From NCBI GenBank assembly GCA_002086835.1, contig MVIG01000003.1, positions 310,001-374,000 on the forward strand: a stretch of 64,000 bases of DNA, in the 5' to 3' direction. Below the pieces are notes generated by a model that was given only the letters and a program-made list of their open reading frames with translations, had not been told where the DNA came from and did not search any database. This stretch comes from Mycolicibacterium porcinum (lineage in GTDB: Bacteria; Actinomycetota; Actinomycetes; Mycobacteriales; Mycobacteriaceae). Below are positions 45,906 to 55,673 of the stretch, one piece after another. Both the position numbers and the translations under genes were made by a program. The stretch's first letter is position 1, and the number at the start of each line of letters is the position of its first letter.

Positions 45906-47012
45906 TCAGGCCGAGCGAGGCTCCTCGACAGCCATCAGCATCGGATAGTCGGTGTAGCCCACCGGACCGGGTGCATAGAACGTCGTCACATCGGGCTCGT
46001 TGAGTTCAGCGCCCAGGAGCAGCCGATCGATCAGGTCCGGGTTGGCCAGGAACGCGCGCCCCGCCGCGTAGGCACTGATGGCACCCCACTGCGCGTACCC
46101 CTCCAACAGGGAGAAGTCAGTGTCGGTGCCCCGGCCCGTGTTGAGCACGAACGTCCCCGACCACAGGGCGCGGATGACACCGAAAGCCCGCGTACCCGGG
46201 TCGATGAGCACGTGCAGGTAGGCCAGGCCGAGCGGTGCGATGCGCTCCAGCAGTGCCTCATACGTACTGATCGCGTCGTTCTCATGCATACCGCCGGCGG
46301 GGTTCCCGGGTGAGATGCGCAGCCCGACCCGACCCGCGCCGATCTCGTCGACGACGGCCTCGACGACCTCAGCGGTGAGCCTGGCCCGGTTTTCCGGCGA
46401 ACCGCCGTAGGCATCGGCGCGCTGGTTGACCACATCGGAGGCGAACTGGTGCAGCAGGTAGCCGTTGGCGCCGTGGATCTCCACGCCGTCCATGCCCGCA
46501 TCGATCGCTCGGCGTGCGGCGGCGCGGAACTGCGCGACGATCGCGGGGATCTCGTCGATGTCCAGCGCGCGCGGCACCTCCAGCGGCTTCTTGCCCGAGG
46601 GGGTGTGCGTGACCATGTCGGCCGCGATCGCCGACGGCGCGACGGGCTCGAACCCGCTGATGTCGGAATGCGCCATCCGGCCGACGTGCCACAGCTGGAC
46701 GAACATCTTGCCGCCCGCGGCGTGCACCGACTCGGCGATCTCGGCCCACCCGTGCTGATGGCGGTCGGTGTACATACCCGGGGTGTTCATGTAAGCGCCA
46801 TTGGCGGTCTCGGCGACGGCGGTGGCCTCGCTGATGATCAGCCCCGCACCGGCGCGCTGCGAGTAGTACTGCGCGGCCAGCGGCGAGGGCGTGCCATCGG
46901 CATCGGCCCGCGAACGCGTCAGCGGCGCCATGAACAGACGGTTGGTGGCGACGGTGTCGCCGACCTGGATCGGCTGCAGCAGTGCGGCGTCGGCGTTCAG
47001 TTTGTAGTTCAC
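45906..47012 (-). CDS. alkene reductase (Old Yellow Enzyme family)
   Basis: 368 residues from GTG 47010-47012 (ATG 47045 would add 11). FMN-dependent ene-reductase: LLQPIQVGDTVATNRLFMAPLTRSRA (by parts), YYSQRAGAGLIISEATAV, HGWAEIAESVHAAGGKMFVQLWHVGR, VEIHGANGYLLHQF (the His/Asn substrate pair) and DAYGGSPENRARL. Reduces activated C=C bonds, using NAD(P)H. It follows the LuxR gene by 41 bp on the same strand, suggesting it is that regulator's partner. Confidence 0.92.
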   Translation of the reverse strand: MNYKLNADAALLQPIQVGDTVATNRLFMAPLTRSRADADGTPSPLAAQYYSQRAGAGLIISEATAVAETANGAYMNTPGMYTDRHQHGWAEIAESVHAAGGKMFVQLWHVGRMAHSDISGFEPVAPSAIAADMVTHTPSGKKPLEVPRALDIDEIPAIVAQFRAAARRAIDAGMDGVEIHGANGYLLHQFASDVVNQRADAYGGSPENRARLTAEVVEAVVDEIGAGRVGLRISPGNPAGGMHENDAISTYEALLERIAPLGLAYLHVLIDPGTRAFGVIRALWSGTFVLNTGRGTDTDFSLLEGYAQWGAISAYAAGRAFLANPDLIDRLLLGAELNEPDVTTFYAPGPVGYTDYPMLMAVEEPRSA

Positions 47013-47053
47013 GCCGCATTCAAGCGTCGAAGGCGCGGCAATCATTCCCGGCG

Positions 47054-48055
47054 TCACCCCGCGGCCAGGGCCTGCGTGCTGAATTCGCGCAACATCGCGC
47101 CCGATAACAGCCCCCACGCCACGGCCTGGGATACACATGACGCCCGGTTGCTGGCGCCGAGTTTGACGGTCGCACTCTCCAGATGATGTCCGGCGGTGCG
47201 CACGCTGATGACCAGTTGCGCAGCGATCTGATGATTGGTCAAGCCTTGTGCGGCCAGTGTCAGGGCGTCCAACTCGCGCGGCGTGATTCCGAACGGCAGC
47301 ACGCCCGGGGTGATCAGCATCACCGCGCACAGGCTGTCTTGCCGAAACCGTGGTGCGGTACTGAGGTGCCGCACGTGCAGCCACCCGGCGCCGTCATGCC
47401 ACCGGGTCGCCTCTGTTCGATGTCCGAGACCGGTCAGCGCCATGGCGCTGACCAGACCCGCATCGACCACCTGGTCGAAGGCTTCCCCCACACGCAGCAG
47501 ATGAGTACGCCCCGACGCGTCGACCACCCACGCCTGCGCATCCGGTGACATCAGTTCGGCAACCATCCGCGGGCGCACCGAGAAGTCCAGATGCTCGGCG
47601 ATTTGCATACGCAGACCGTTGATCTCCTCGACATCTCCATCGCTGGGGTAGCGCGGGTCGTCGCAATTGACGTGGATGGTTCCCGCGTACGTGCCGTCGG
47701 CGGTGACCAGTCGGGCGGACAAACCCTCGTCGAACCCGGCGGGTACGAACACCCCACGCACCGAGTAGGTCTCCCGGTAATCCGGGAAATCTCTCCAGCG
47801 AAGCGCACCGAGACCGCGTCGGCACATCGTCTCGAAAAGGGGGTCGTGGTCGATGAACCATGTGTTGAGATGCTCGATCACCCCGTCCGGGTAACCATGG
47901 TTGGCGAGGGCTATGTGGCGGCGGGCGATGGGATCCCACAGGCAGATTGCCGATGCCGAAGAACTTGCGTGCCGCGCCAACCGGTCGAGCATCTCGTGTG
48001 CTCGGGTCTCGACGCTGGAAGCGCTGTCCAGCACCGCGGCGTACCTGCCTGCCAT
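47054..48055 (-). CDS. LuxR-type regulator with GAF-like N-terminal domain
   Basis: 333 residues from ATG 48053-48055, preceded by AAAGGAAG at good spacing. The C-terminal HTH (about 265-325: ITPRELDALTLAAQGLTNHQIAAQLVIS) is the LuxR/GerE type. The N-terminal 240 residues contain a GAF-like sensor (PDGVIEHLNTWFIDHDPLFE, RDFPDYRETYSVRGVFVPAGF). No receiver domain or ATPase. Divergent from the urea-binding gene over about 160 bp. May regulate the ene-reductase, the urease operon, or both. Confidence 0.88.
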   Translation of the reverse strand: MAGRYAAVLDSASSVETRAHEMLDRLARHASSSASAICLWDPIARRHIALANHGYPDGVIEHLNTWFIDHDPLFETMCRRGLGALRWRDFPDYRETYSVRGVFVPAGFDEGLSARLVTADGTYAGTIHVNCDDPRYPSDGDVEEINGLRMQIAEHLDFSVRPRMVAELMSPDAQAWVVDASGRTHLLRVGEAFDQVVDAGLVSAMALTGLGHRTEATRWHDGAGWLHVRHLSTAPRFRQDSLCAVMLITPGVLPFGITPRELDALTLAAQGLTNHQIAAQLVISVRTAGHHLESATVKLGASNRASCVSQAVAWGLLSGAMLREFSTQALAAG

Positions 48056-48216
48056 CAGAGGGCTTCCTTTACTGCGGTTCACCAAACTCGAAACCATCAT
48101 TGGCAGGACCTGTTTCGTGGATGTTTCAACACTGAGGCAACGGCGAAAACGACAGCGGCCAAATGGGAGATTCCTCCCATAGCCCGGATGCACCGACCGC
48201 TCCTACGCTTCCCGAC
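48056..48216. promoter_or_regulatory. divergent regulatory region luxR / urease operon
   Basis: Contains a perfect 7-bp inverted repeat with 4-nt spacer, ATGGGAG-ATTC-CTCCCAT (48163-48180), ending 36 bp before the urtA ATG, an operator candidate. Further upstream, two GTTTC boxes lie 6 bp apart (48112-48116, 48123-48127), the period used by GlnR half-sites, but the flanking halves do not fit. Confidence 0.45.
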
Positions 48217-49464
48217 ATGCCGAACCAGATCCGATACACCCGTAACGCTGTCACCCTGTTGGCCGCGATCGCTGTACTCACCGCGGGTTGCGGCAGCCGG
48301 GCCGGTGACACCACTGCCGCGACCCAGAGTTGCGCCGACACGTCCGGTCCCACAGTCAAGGTCGGAGCCATCAACTCCCTGTCCGGCGGGCTGGCCGTCA
48401 GCGAGACCGTCATCCACGACGCGATCGTGATGGCCGTCGATCAGATCAATGCCAGTGGCGGCGTGCTCGGCAAACAGCTGCAGCTGATCTCGGAGGACGG
48501 CGCCTCCGAACCGGCGGTGTTCGCCGAGAAGGCCCAGAAGCTGGTCAACAATGACTGTGTCGCAGCAGTTTTCGGTGGCTACACGTCGGCCAGTCGCAAG
48601 GCGATGCTGCCTACCTTCGAAGAGGGCAACGCCCTGCTGTATTACGGCCAGCAGTACGAAGGCCTGGAGTCCTCGCCCAACATCTTCTACTCGGGCGCGA
48701 CCACCAACCAGCAGATCATCCCAGCCCTCGACTACCTCAAATCCCAGGGCGTGAAATCGCTGTACCTGGTCGGCAGTGACTACGTGTTCCCCCGAACCTC
48801 GAATGCCATCGTCAAGGCTTATGCACAGGCCAACGGCATCGAGATCAAGGGCGAAGACTATGTGCCGCTGGACAGCACCAACTTCGCCACGATTATCAAC
48901 AAGATTCGCACCGCCGGCGCCGACGCCATCTTCAACGTCGTCGTCGGCGGCTCACTGACATCCTTCTTCCGCGAGTACAACAGCGCCGGGCTGACCCCGG
49001 ACAAGATGCCGGTGATGTCGATGTGTGTGGGAGAAGAGGAGGTTCGCAGTATCGGTGCCGCCACCCTCACCGGGCAGCTGTCCTCGTGGAACTACTACCA
49101 GACCCTGAACACCCCGGCGAACAACGCGTTCGTCGCCGATTTCAAAGCCCGCTACGGTGCCGACCGGGTGACTTCAGATCCGATGGAATCCGCTTATGCC
49201 GCAGTGCAACTGTGGAAGGCCACGGTGGATAAGGCCAAATCCTTCGCGGTTCCCGAGATCCAGCAGGCCGCCGGCGGCGTCAGCGTCAACGCTCCGGAGG
49301 GCACCGTCACGATTGACGGCGACAACCACCATGTGACGAAGACCGCCCGGATCGGCAAAGTGGGCAACGACGGGCTGATCCACGAGGTCTGGGCCTCACC
49401 GCAACCCATCGCACCGGATCCGTTCCTGCACGGATATCCCTGGGCCGCCGGAATCACGGGCTGA
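48217..49464 (+). CDS. urtA: urea/short-amide ABC transporter substrate-binding lipoprotein (UrtA-like)
   Basis: 415 residues. A lipoprotein signal peptide with lipobox LTAGC places the lipidated Cys at 25. The mature part is a type-I periplasmic-binding-like domain: VKVGAINSLSGGLAVSE, AVFGGYTSASRKAMLP, SLYLVGSDYVFPRTSN and ESAYAAVQLWKATVDKA match the UrtA/FmdD group. No permease or ATPase genes follow; instead the urease operon starts 3 bp later. It may feed an Urt system encoded elsewhere or sense urea. UrtA specificity is inferred from context. Confidence 0.87.
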   Translation: MPNQIRYTRNAVTLLAAIAVLTAGCGSRAGDTTAATQSCADTSGPTVKVGAINSLSGGLAVSETVIHDAIVMAVDQINASGGVLGKQLQLISEDGASEPAVFAEKAQKLVNNDCVAAVFGGYTSASRKAMLPTFEEGNALLYYGQQYEGLESSPNIFYSGATTNQQIIPALDYLKSQGVKSLYLVGSDYVFPRTSNAIVKAYAQANGIEIKGEDYVPLDSTNFATIINKIRTAGADAIFNVVVGGSLTSFFREYNSAGLTPDKMPVMSMCVGEEEVRSIGAATLTGQLSSWNYYQTLNTPANNAFVADFKARYGADRVTSDPMESAYAAVQLWKATVDKAKSFAVPEIQQAAGGVSVNAPEGTVTIDGDNHHVTKTARIGKVGNDGLIHEVWASPQPIAPDPFLHGYPWAAGITG

Positions 49465-49467
49465 GAC

Positions 49468-50181
49468 ATGCATCTGACACCCAAGGACGAGGACCGGCTA
49501 CTGCTGTTCCTGGCAGCCCAACTCGCTCGCAAGCACCGCGCCGCCGGTCTGGCGCTGACCTACGCCGAGGCCCGCGCACTGATTGCCGACGAGGTCGCCG
49601 AGGCGGCCCGCTCCGGCGCGACCGTCGCCGACGCGGCCGCCCACGGGGCCCAGGTGCTCACCGACGACGACGTACTGCCCGGGGTACGAACCCTGCTGGG
49701 TTCGGTTCAGGTCGAGGCCTTCTTCGAGGACGGTCAGAAACTGGTCACCGTCCATGACGCCATCGGCCCGGGCACCCGGTCGGCTGCCGAACTCGCCGTG
49801 GTACCCGGTGAACTCCTCACCAGCGAAGGCGATCTGGAGCTCAACGCCGGGCGCACAACCACGACGGTAACCGTCGAGAACACCGGTGACCGGCCGATCC
49901 AGGTGGGCTCCCATTTCCACTTCTTCGAGACCAATCGGGCGCTGCGGTTCGACCGCGCCGCCACCTACGGGCTGCGCCTGGACATCCCCTCGGGCACCGC
50001 GGTGCGATTCGAACCCGGTGAGGCCCAGGTTGTTTCACTGACCAGCTACGGCGGTCAGCGGATCGTCATCGGTCAGAACGACGTCACCAACGGCCGCACC
50101 GATACCGCGCCGAGCAGGGAGCTGATGACCGCCATGCGCACCAGCGGCTTCCTGGATACCGCCGTCGACGAGGAGGTCTGA
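49468..50181 (+). CDS. ureAB: urease fused gamma/beta subunits
   Basis: 237 residues. Residues 1-~100 are the gamma subunit ([58 protein letters not shown]) and ~108-237 the beta subunit ([58 protein letters not shown]). M. tuberculosis has separate ureA and ureB. The fusion resembles the UreA type of Helicobacter and of some other actinobacteria. The stop overlaps the ureC start. Confidence 0.95.
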   Translation: MHLTPKDEDRLLLFLAAQLARKHRAAGLALTYAEARALIADEVAEAARSGATVADAAAHGAQVLTDDDVLPGVRTLLGSVQVEAFFEDGQKLVTVHDAIGPGTRSAAELAVVPGELLTSEGDLELNAGRTTTTVTVENTGDRPIQVGSHFHFFETNRALRFDRAATYGLRLDIPSGTAVRFEPGEAQVVSLTSYGGQRIVIGQNDVTNGRTDTAPSRELMTAMRTSGFLDTAVDEEV

Positions 50182-51896
50182 TGGCCTACCGCATCAGCCG
50201 TCAGCGCTACGCCGAGCTGTACGGACCCACGACCGGCGACCGGGTCCGACTGGCCGACACCGAACTGCTCGCCAAGGTCACCGACGACGCCACCGTCTAC
50301 GGCGACGAGGCGGTCTTCGGCGGCGGCAAGACGATGCGCGAAGGCATGGCAGTGCACGGCGATGTCACCAATGCCGAGGGCGCACTGGATTTCGTCATCA
50401 CCAATGCATTGATCATCGACGCCGTGCTGGGTATCCGTAAGGCAGACATCGGGATCCGGGACGGGCGGATCGCCGGAATCGGAAAGGCCGGAAACCCGCG
50501 CACCATGGACGGTGTCGACCCGGAGTTGGTGATCGGCGCAGGCACCGATATCCGTTCCGGCGAGGGCATGATCGCCACCTCCGGGGCCATCGACGTGCAC
50601 GTGCATTTCGACAGCGCCGGATTGGTCGAGGAAGCCATCTCCAGCGGGATCACAACGATGATCGGTGGAGGGTTGGGCCCGGTCACGGTAGGCATCACAT
50701 CATCCGGGCCGAACAACCTGGCCCGGATGCTGCGCGCCGCCGAGGCGTTCCCCATGAATTTCGGGTTCATCGGGAACGGCAGCGCGTCGAGCACCGCGCC
50801 GTTGATCGAACAAGGCCTGGCCGGCGCGATCGGCTACAAGATTCACGAAGACTGGGGTGCCACCCCGGCTGCCATCCGGGCGTCTTTGGATGCCGGCGAC
50901 GAACTGGACCTGCAGGTGCAGATCCACACCGACACCCTCAACGAGTCCGGGTTCTACGAGGACACCATGGCCGCCATCGGCGGCCGGCCGATCCACACTT
51001 ACCACGCCGAGGGGGCCGGCGGCGGCCACGCGCCGGACATCATGCGGGTGGTCGGCGAACAGTACTGCCTGCCGTCGTCGACCAACCCGACAAACCCCTA
51101 CACACTCAACACCTTCGACGAACACCTCGACATGGTGATGGTGTGCCACCATCTCAACCCCCGGATCCCGGAGGATGTGGCGTTCGCCGAGTCCCGCATC
51201 CGGCGGGAGACAATCGCCGCCGAGGACGTGCTGCACGATCTGGGCGCAATCTCCGCGATGGGTTCGGATTCTCAAGGCATGGGCCGGATCGGTGAGACCA
51301 TCGCGCGCACTTGGCAACTGGCTTCCCACATGCGGGCAACCCGTGGGCCGCTGCCCGAGGACGAGGGCACCGGCGCCGACAACGCCCGCATCCTGCGCTA
51401 CATCGCCAAGCTGACGATCAACCCGGCGAAACTGTTCGGTATCGATCACGAGGTCGGCTCACTGGAGCCGGGCAAGCTCGCCGACATCGTGCTGTGGGAG
51501 CCCAAGTTCTTCGGTATCCGGCCCGAGGTGGTGTTCAAGGGCGGCTTCCCCGCGTGGTCGGTGATGGGTGAGGCCAACGCGTCGCTGATGACATGCGAAC
51601 CCTTGAAGTACCGGCCGCAGTGGGCGTCCTACGGCCGCACCCCTGCCGACGTGTCGGTGAATTTTGTTGCCGGCGCTGCCATCGAGGGCGGACTGGCAGA
51701 CCGGCTCGGGCTCAACACCCGCCTGGTCCCATGCCGTGGCGCCCGCGCGCTGACGAAAGCCGACCTGCTGCACAACGACTACCTGCCTGACATCACGATC
51801 GAACCGGATACCTACCGCGTCCTCATCGACGGTCAGTTGTGCCGCAGTACGCCCATGACCACCGTGCCGCTGGGTCGGCGCTACACCTTGAAATAG
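50181..51896 (+). CDS. ureC: urease alpha (catalytic) subunit
   Basis: 571 residues. Hydrolyses urea to ammonia and carbamate. All nickel and active-site residues are in place: His140 and His142 (DVHVHF), carbamylated Lys220 (GYKIHED), His222, His249 (QIHTDT), His275, flap Cys322 and His323 (MVCHHL), Asp363 (GSDSQGMGR). Flanks of the first metal site differ from the usual pattern ([20 protein letters not shown] instead of an ICPQ-type stretch), so it belongs to a divergent UreC branch. Overlaps ureAB by one base. Confidence 0.97.
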   Translation: MAYRISRQRYAELYGPTTGDRVRLADTELLAKVTDDATVYGDEAVFGGGKTMREGMAVHGDVTNAEGALDFVITNALIIDAVLGIRKADIGIRDGRIAGIGKAGNPRTMDGVDPELVIGAGTDIRSGEGMIATSGAIDVHVHFDSAGLVEEAISSGITTMIGGGLGPVTVGITSSGPNNLARMLRAAEAFPMNFGFIGNGSASSTAPLIEQGLAGAIGYKIHEDWGATPAAIRASLDAGDELDLQVQIHTDTLNESGFYEDTMAAIGGRPIHTYHAEGAGGGHAPDIMRVVGEQYCLPSSTNPTNPYTLNTFDEHLDMVMVCHHLNPRIPEDVAFAESRIRRETIAAEDVLHDLGAISAMGSDSQGMGRIGETIARTWQLASHMRATRGPLPEDEGTGADNARILRYIAKLTINPAKLFGIDHEVGSLEPGKLADIVLWEPKFFGIRPEVVFKGGFPAWSVMGEANASLMTCEPLKYRPQWASYGRTPADVSVNFVAGAAIEGGLADRLGLNTRLVPCRGARALTKADLLHNDYLPDITIEPDTYRVLIDGQLCRSTPMTTVPLGRRYTLK

Positions 51897-51908
51897 CCGG
51901 AGGGACAC

Positions 51909-52526
51909 ATGAGTGACGTCATTCGGATCGGTATCGGCGGGCCGGTCGGTTCTGGGAAGACTCGGCTGGTCGAGATGCTGGTCCCCGAGCTCACTGCAGC
52001 GGGCCTCGGCGTCGCGGTGATCACCAACGACCTGGTCACCGATGAGGATGCCCAGCGAGTCCGGCGAAGCGGGGTGATCGATCCGCGGCGGGTGCTGGCG
52101 GTGGAGACCGGCGCCTGCCCCCACACTGCGATTCGGGAGGACCCATCGGCAAATCTGGCCGCGGCGCGCCGATTGACCGCCGAGTTCGACGACCTGGACC
52201 TGATTCTCATCGAATCCGGCGGCGACAACCTCGCCGCCACGTTCACCTCGGACCTGGTCGACTACTGGATCTTCGTTATCGATACCGCCGGTGGCGACGA
52301 CATCCCTCGCAAGAAGGGCATCGGTCTGCTGCAGGCAGATCTGCTGGTGGTCAACAAGATCGATCTGGCCGACCTGGTGGGCGCCGATCTCAACGGGATG
52401 CGCCACGACTGTGCTCTGGCCCGCCCGGCCAAACCGACCGTGTTCACCGACCTGCGGTCCGGTCACGGGTTGGCCGAGCTGACCGACGAATTGCTGCGCG
52501 GTGCCATGCTCACGGTGAGCCGGTGA
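51909..52526 (+). CDS. ureG: urease accessory GTPase UreG
   Basis: 205 residues. SIMIBI-class GTPase delivering nickel: P-loop [11 protein letters not shown] (about 10-20), [15 protein letters not shown] with the metal-binding Cys-Pro-His, ESGGDNL, and [10 protein letters not shown] (guanine specificity). It follows ureC by 12 bp and overlaps ureD. A His-rich N-terminal tail seen in some UreG proteins is absent; UreE supplies the His cluster here. Confidence 0.96.
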   Translation: MSDVIRIGIGGPVGSGKTRLVEMLVPELTAAGLGVAVITNDLVTDEDAQRVRRSGVIDPRRVLAVETGACPHTAIREDPSANLAAARRLTAEFDDLDLILIESGGDNLAATFTSDLVDYWIFVIDTAGGDDIPRKKGIGLLQADLLVVNKIDLADLVGADLNGMRHDCALARPAKPTVFTDLRSGHGLAELTDELLRGAMLTVSR

Positions 52527-53326
52527 TCGCACCCGGTGAGCTGACGGTCCACGTGGGTGCCGATGCCACCGGCCAAACGCGGATCACGAGCCTGCACCAG
52601 CGTTACCCGCAGCGGGTCACCACCGCTCTGCACTCGGATGGCCGGTTCCCGAATGCGGCAGTCCTTTGTGTGCAAAGCCCCAGCGGCGGAACGTTCTCCG
52701 ACGACGACCTGAGTACCACGGTGGTGTGCGCACCAGGCTCCCACCTCGTGCTCACCACGCAGGCCGCCACCCAGGTGTTCGCCGGAGACGGCCCGGGCGC
52801 TCGGCACCGGCTCCGGTTCACCGTGCATTCCGGCGCAGTACTGGAATACCTACCAAAAACACTCATTCCGCAGTCGGATTCGCTGTTCACCCAGACCCTC
52901 GACGTCGATGTCGCCGAAGGCGGCCGCTATGTCGGCTGGGACGCCGTCGCCGCCGGGCGCATCGCCCACGGTGAGCGGTTCCGTTACTCAAGGGTCGACA
53001 CTGCGGTGACGGTGCGTTCTGGCGACCGGGTGATCGCGCGTGACCGGCAACGGTTCAGTCCTGGCGCGGCGATCCTGCTCGACGGTGACTACGTCGCCAC
53101 ACAGCTGGTCATCACCCCGGGGCAGCCAGCCGCACTCGAGACAGTCCGCACCGCCCTCCGGAGCCTGTCGGGGGTTCGCAGTGGCGCCGGCGAAATCCCC
53201 TACAGGTCAGGAGTTTTCGTCCGGCTGACCGCTGATGAGGCGCCCGCACTCCGCCAGGCCCAACAGGCCCTGCACGCCGCGGTACGCGGCTTCGTACCGA
53301 CCAGCCAGCTGAAGAGGAGCGCCTGA
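52523..53326 (+). CDS. ureD: urease accessory protein UreD
   Basis: 267 residues from a GTG that overlaps the ureG stop (GTGA). Scaffold of the UreD-UreF-UreG complex that activates apo-urease. Features: [14 protein letters not shown] and [24 protein letters not shown] typical of UreD, and [14 protein letters not shown]. Order here is C-G-D-E-F, unlike A-B-C-F-G-D of M. tuberculosis. Confidence 0.93.
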   Translation: MIAPGELTVHVGADATGQTRITSLHQRYPQRVTTALHSDGRFPNAAVLCVQSPSGGTFSDDDLSTTVVCAPGSHLVLTTQAATQVFAGDGPGARHRLRFTVHSGAVLEYLPKTLIPQSDSLFTQTLDVDVAEGGRYVGWDAVAAGRIAHGERFRYSRVDTAVTVRSGDRVIARDRQRFSPGAAILLDGDYVATQLVITPGQPAALETVRTALRSLSGVRSGAGEIPYRSGVFVRLTADEAPALRQAQQALHAAVRGFVPTSQLKRSA

Positions 53327-53328
53327 CC

Positions 53329-53808
53329 ATGCACGCCGACGCCATCCTGGGCACCGCGGCCGATCTGCGATTCGCCGGACGCACCCTCCACCACGTCGAC
53401 ATCGGGTGGGGTGATGCGGGAAAGCACCGGCAACTGATCACAACCGATACCGGAATCGAAGTGCAGATCACGTTGCCGCGCTCCACATTTCTGTTCGACG
53501 GCGCGGTCATCGCCGATGACGGGGCAAATGCCGTGGTCGTTCGGCGCCCACCCGAGCCGGCCATCCGGGTTCGCTTCGCCGACAACACCGGGCAGGCACT
53601 GTTACTCCTGGGCCACCTGCTCGGAAACCAGCATGCACCCATCGACGTCGATGGAGACGCGGTGACGGTGCCGTTGTTCACCAGTGCGGACGCCGCCCGC
53701 CAGATGCTTGCCGACCTGGGCGTCGTCGGCCGGGTGCATGATGCGGCGTTGGCACCGTCAGGTTGGGCTCGCACCTCGGCCGATCACCATGCCGGCCACC
53801 ACCACTGA
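53329..53808 (+). CDS. ureE: urease accessory metallochaperone UreE
   Basis: 159 residues. Nickel-binding chaperone: N-terminal peptide-binding domain, then LLLLGHLLGNQHAPIDVDG with the conserved metal-site His, and a C-terminal His cluster (ADHHAGHHH) adding nickel capacity. M. tuberculosis lacks ureE, so this operon is more complete. The 3' end overlaps ureF by 20 bp. Confidence 0.95.
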   Translation: MHADAILGTAADLRFAGRTLHHVDIGWGDAGKHRQLITTDTGIEVQITLPRSTFLFDGAVIADDGANAVVVRRPPEPAIRVRFADNTGQALLLLGHLLGNQHAPIDVDGDAVTVPLFTSADAARQMLADLGVVGRVHDAALAPSGWARTSADHHAGHHH

Positions 53809-54487
53809 TCCCGACGTCGCGCTCACGCGGTGGATGCAGCTGCACGACAGCGCATTTCCGGCGGGACGAATGGTGCACAGCCATGGCCTGGAGGAGTGGC
53901 TGGCCGCCCGCCCCGGGGCAGATGCCGCCGCACTTGAGACCGCGGTATGCGGATACCTCACCCACGGCTTCGGCCCGTTGGATGCCACCGTGACCGCGCA
54001 CGCCTGGCTGGCAGCCGATAGCCCGCGGAGCCTGTCCGACCTGGACGAGCTCACCGGCTCGTACAAGTTGTTCGACAACGCGCGGACGGCGTCGACATCG
54101 ACCGGCCGCCAACTCGCGGCCACCGCCGTCGACATTGGCATCGCCGTTGACCACCAATACCTGGTCGCCGTGCGCGACGGGAAGAACCCGGGCCACGCTG
54201 CAGTCGTGGACGGCGTGGTGCAGGCTCAGCTCGGAGTACCGCAACAGCTGGCCGTCCTCGGCGCCGTCCGGTCCATGATGGCGTCGATGCTCAGTGCCGC
54301 CGTGCGGCTGGGCCGGCTGGGCCCGCTGCAGAGCCAGCGCATCCAGTTGCGCAACGCCGACCTGGCCGTCCGTCTGGCCCGGGAGTCCTGCCAGCGTCCG
54401 CTGCAGGATCTGTCCGGCACCGCACCGGGGCTTGAGATCAGCGGAATGCGCCACGAGGAGCGGACGTCGAGACTCTTCGCCACCTGA
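53789..54487 (+). CDS. ureF: urease accessory protein UreF
   Basis: 232 residues from ATG 53789, inside the end of ureE. All-alpha protein of the UreD-UreF-UreG complex: WMQLHDSAFPAGRMVHSHGLEEWL is the typical N-terminal signature, and MLSAAVRLGRLGPLQSQRIQL is conserved near the C-terminus. Longer in-frame openings upstream are antisense to nothing but run through ureE and are not needed. Last urease gene; dapC follows after 19 bp. Confidence 0.93.
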   Translation: MPATTTDPDVALTRWMQLHDSAFPAGRMVHSHGLEEWLAARPGADAAALETAVCGYLTHGFGPLDATVTAHAWLAADSPRSLSDLDELTGSYKLFDNARTASTSTGRQLAATAVDIGIAVDHQYLVAVRDGKNPGHAAVVDGVVQAQLGVPQQLAVLGAVRSMMASMLSAAVRLGRLGPLQSQRIQLRNADLAVRLARESCQRPLQDLSGTAPGLEISGMRHEERTSRLFAT

Positions 54488-54506
54488 GCCCGCTACTGTC
54501 GACGGC

Positions 54507-55673
54507 ATGACCGTCCAGAGACTGCGGCCGTATGCGGTGACCATCTTCGCGGAGATGTCTGCACTGGCCAGCCGCCTGGGCGCGGTCAACCTGGGCCAGG
54601 GTTTCCCGGACGAGGACGGGCCGGCCGAGATGCTCAAAGTGGCGCAGAACGCCATCGCCGAAGGGCACAACCAGTACCCGCCCGGCCTCGGCATTCCGGA
54701 GCTGCGCCACGCGATCGCCGCGCAGCGCAACCGCCACTACGGCGTCGAGTACGACCCCGACACCGAGGTGCTGGTGACCGTCGGCGCCACCGAGGCCATC
54801 GCCGCGGCGGTCCTCGGCCTGGTGGAACCGGGCTCGGAGGTCCTGGTGATCGAGCCGTTCTACGACTCGTATTCCCCCGTGATCGCCATGGCCGGGTGCG
54901 CACGGATCGCCGTACCGCTGGTCGCCGACGGTGCCGGGTTCGGGATCGACGTGGACGGTCTCCGCCGGGCCGTGACACCCAAGACCCGAGCGCTGATCCT
55001 GAACTCCCCGCACAATCCGACGGGAGCCGTGGCCTCCGATGCCGAGCTGCGGGCCATCGCGGCGCTGGCCATCGAGCACGACCTGCTGGTGATCACCGAC
55101 GAGGTGTACGAGCAGTTGGTGTTCGGGGTCGAGCACCTGCCGTTGGCCCGCTACCCCGGCATGGCCGGGCGCACCGTGACGATCTCCAGTGCGGCCAAGA
55201 TGTTCAACGTCACCGGGTGGAAGATCGGCTGGGCCTGCGGGCCTGCCGATCTCATCGCCGGGGTGCGCGCCGCCAAGCAGTATCTGAGCTATGTGGGCGG
55301 AGCCCCGTTCCAGCCGGCGGTGGCCCATGCGCTCAACCACGAGGACGGGTGGGCCGCCGACCTGCGCCAGTCATTCGAGGCCAAACGCGACCGACTGGGC
55401 AATGCATTGGCCGATATCGGGTTCGAGGTGCACGACAGCCGGGGCACGTACTTTCTGTGCGCCGACCCACGGCCACTGGGCTATACGGACAGCTCACAGT
55501 TCTGCGCCGAGCTACCGCACAAGACAGGGGTGGCCGCGATTCCGATGTCAGCGTTCTGCGACCCGGAAGCCCCGCACGCCGATCTGTGGAATCACTTGGT
55601 GCGCTTCGCTTTCTGCAAGCGCGACGCCACCATGGAAGAGGCCATCCGCCGACTCGAGAGGCTGCGTGCCTAG
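54507..55673 (+). CDS. dapC: PLP aminotransferase DapC (N-succinyldiaminopimelate aminotransferase)
   Basis: 388 residues. Class I/II fold: NLGQGFPDEDGP, Asn/Tyr region LNSPHNPTGAV, ITDEVYEQLVFG, and the PLP Lys in SSAAKMFNVTGWKIGW. Matches Rv0858c, DapC of lysine/peptidoglycan synthesis; other acceptors are possible as this family is broad. A TACTGT (54494-54499) places +1 within a base of the ATG, suggesting a leaderless transcript independent of the urease operon. Convergent with the WhiB gene (4-bp overlap). Confidence 0.92.
   Translation: MTVQRLRPYAVTIFAEMSALASRLGAVNLGQGFPDEDGPAEMLKVAQNAIAEGHNQYPPGLGIPELRHAIAAQRNRHYGVEYDPDTEVLVTVGATEAIAAAVLGLVEPGSEVLVIEPFYDSYSPVIAMAGCARIAVPLVADGAGFGIDVDGLRRAVTPKTRALILNSPHNPTGAVASDAELRAIAALAIEHDLLVITDEVYEQLVFGVEHLPLARYPGMAGRTVTISSAAKMFNVTGWKIGWACGPADLIAGVRAAKQYLSYVGGAPFQPAVAHALNHEDGWAADLRQSFEAKRDRLGNALADIGFEVHDSRGTYFLCADPRPLGYTDSSQFCAELPHKTGVAAIPMSAFCDPEAPHADLWNHLVRFAFCKRDATMEEAIRRLERLRA

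Noticed and set aside
48076..48127. GlnR box upstream of the urease operon
   Set aside because: Half-sites with correct 6-bp spacing occur, but a full alternating set is not present; kept only as a weak note.
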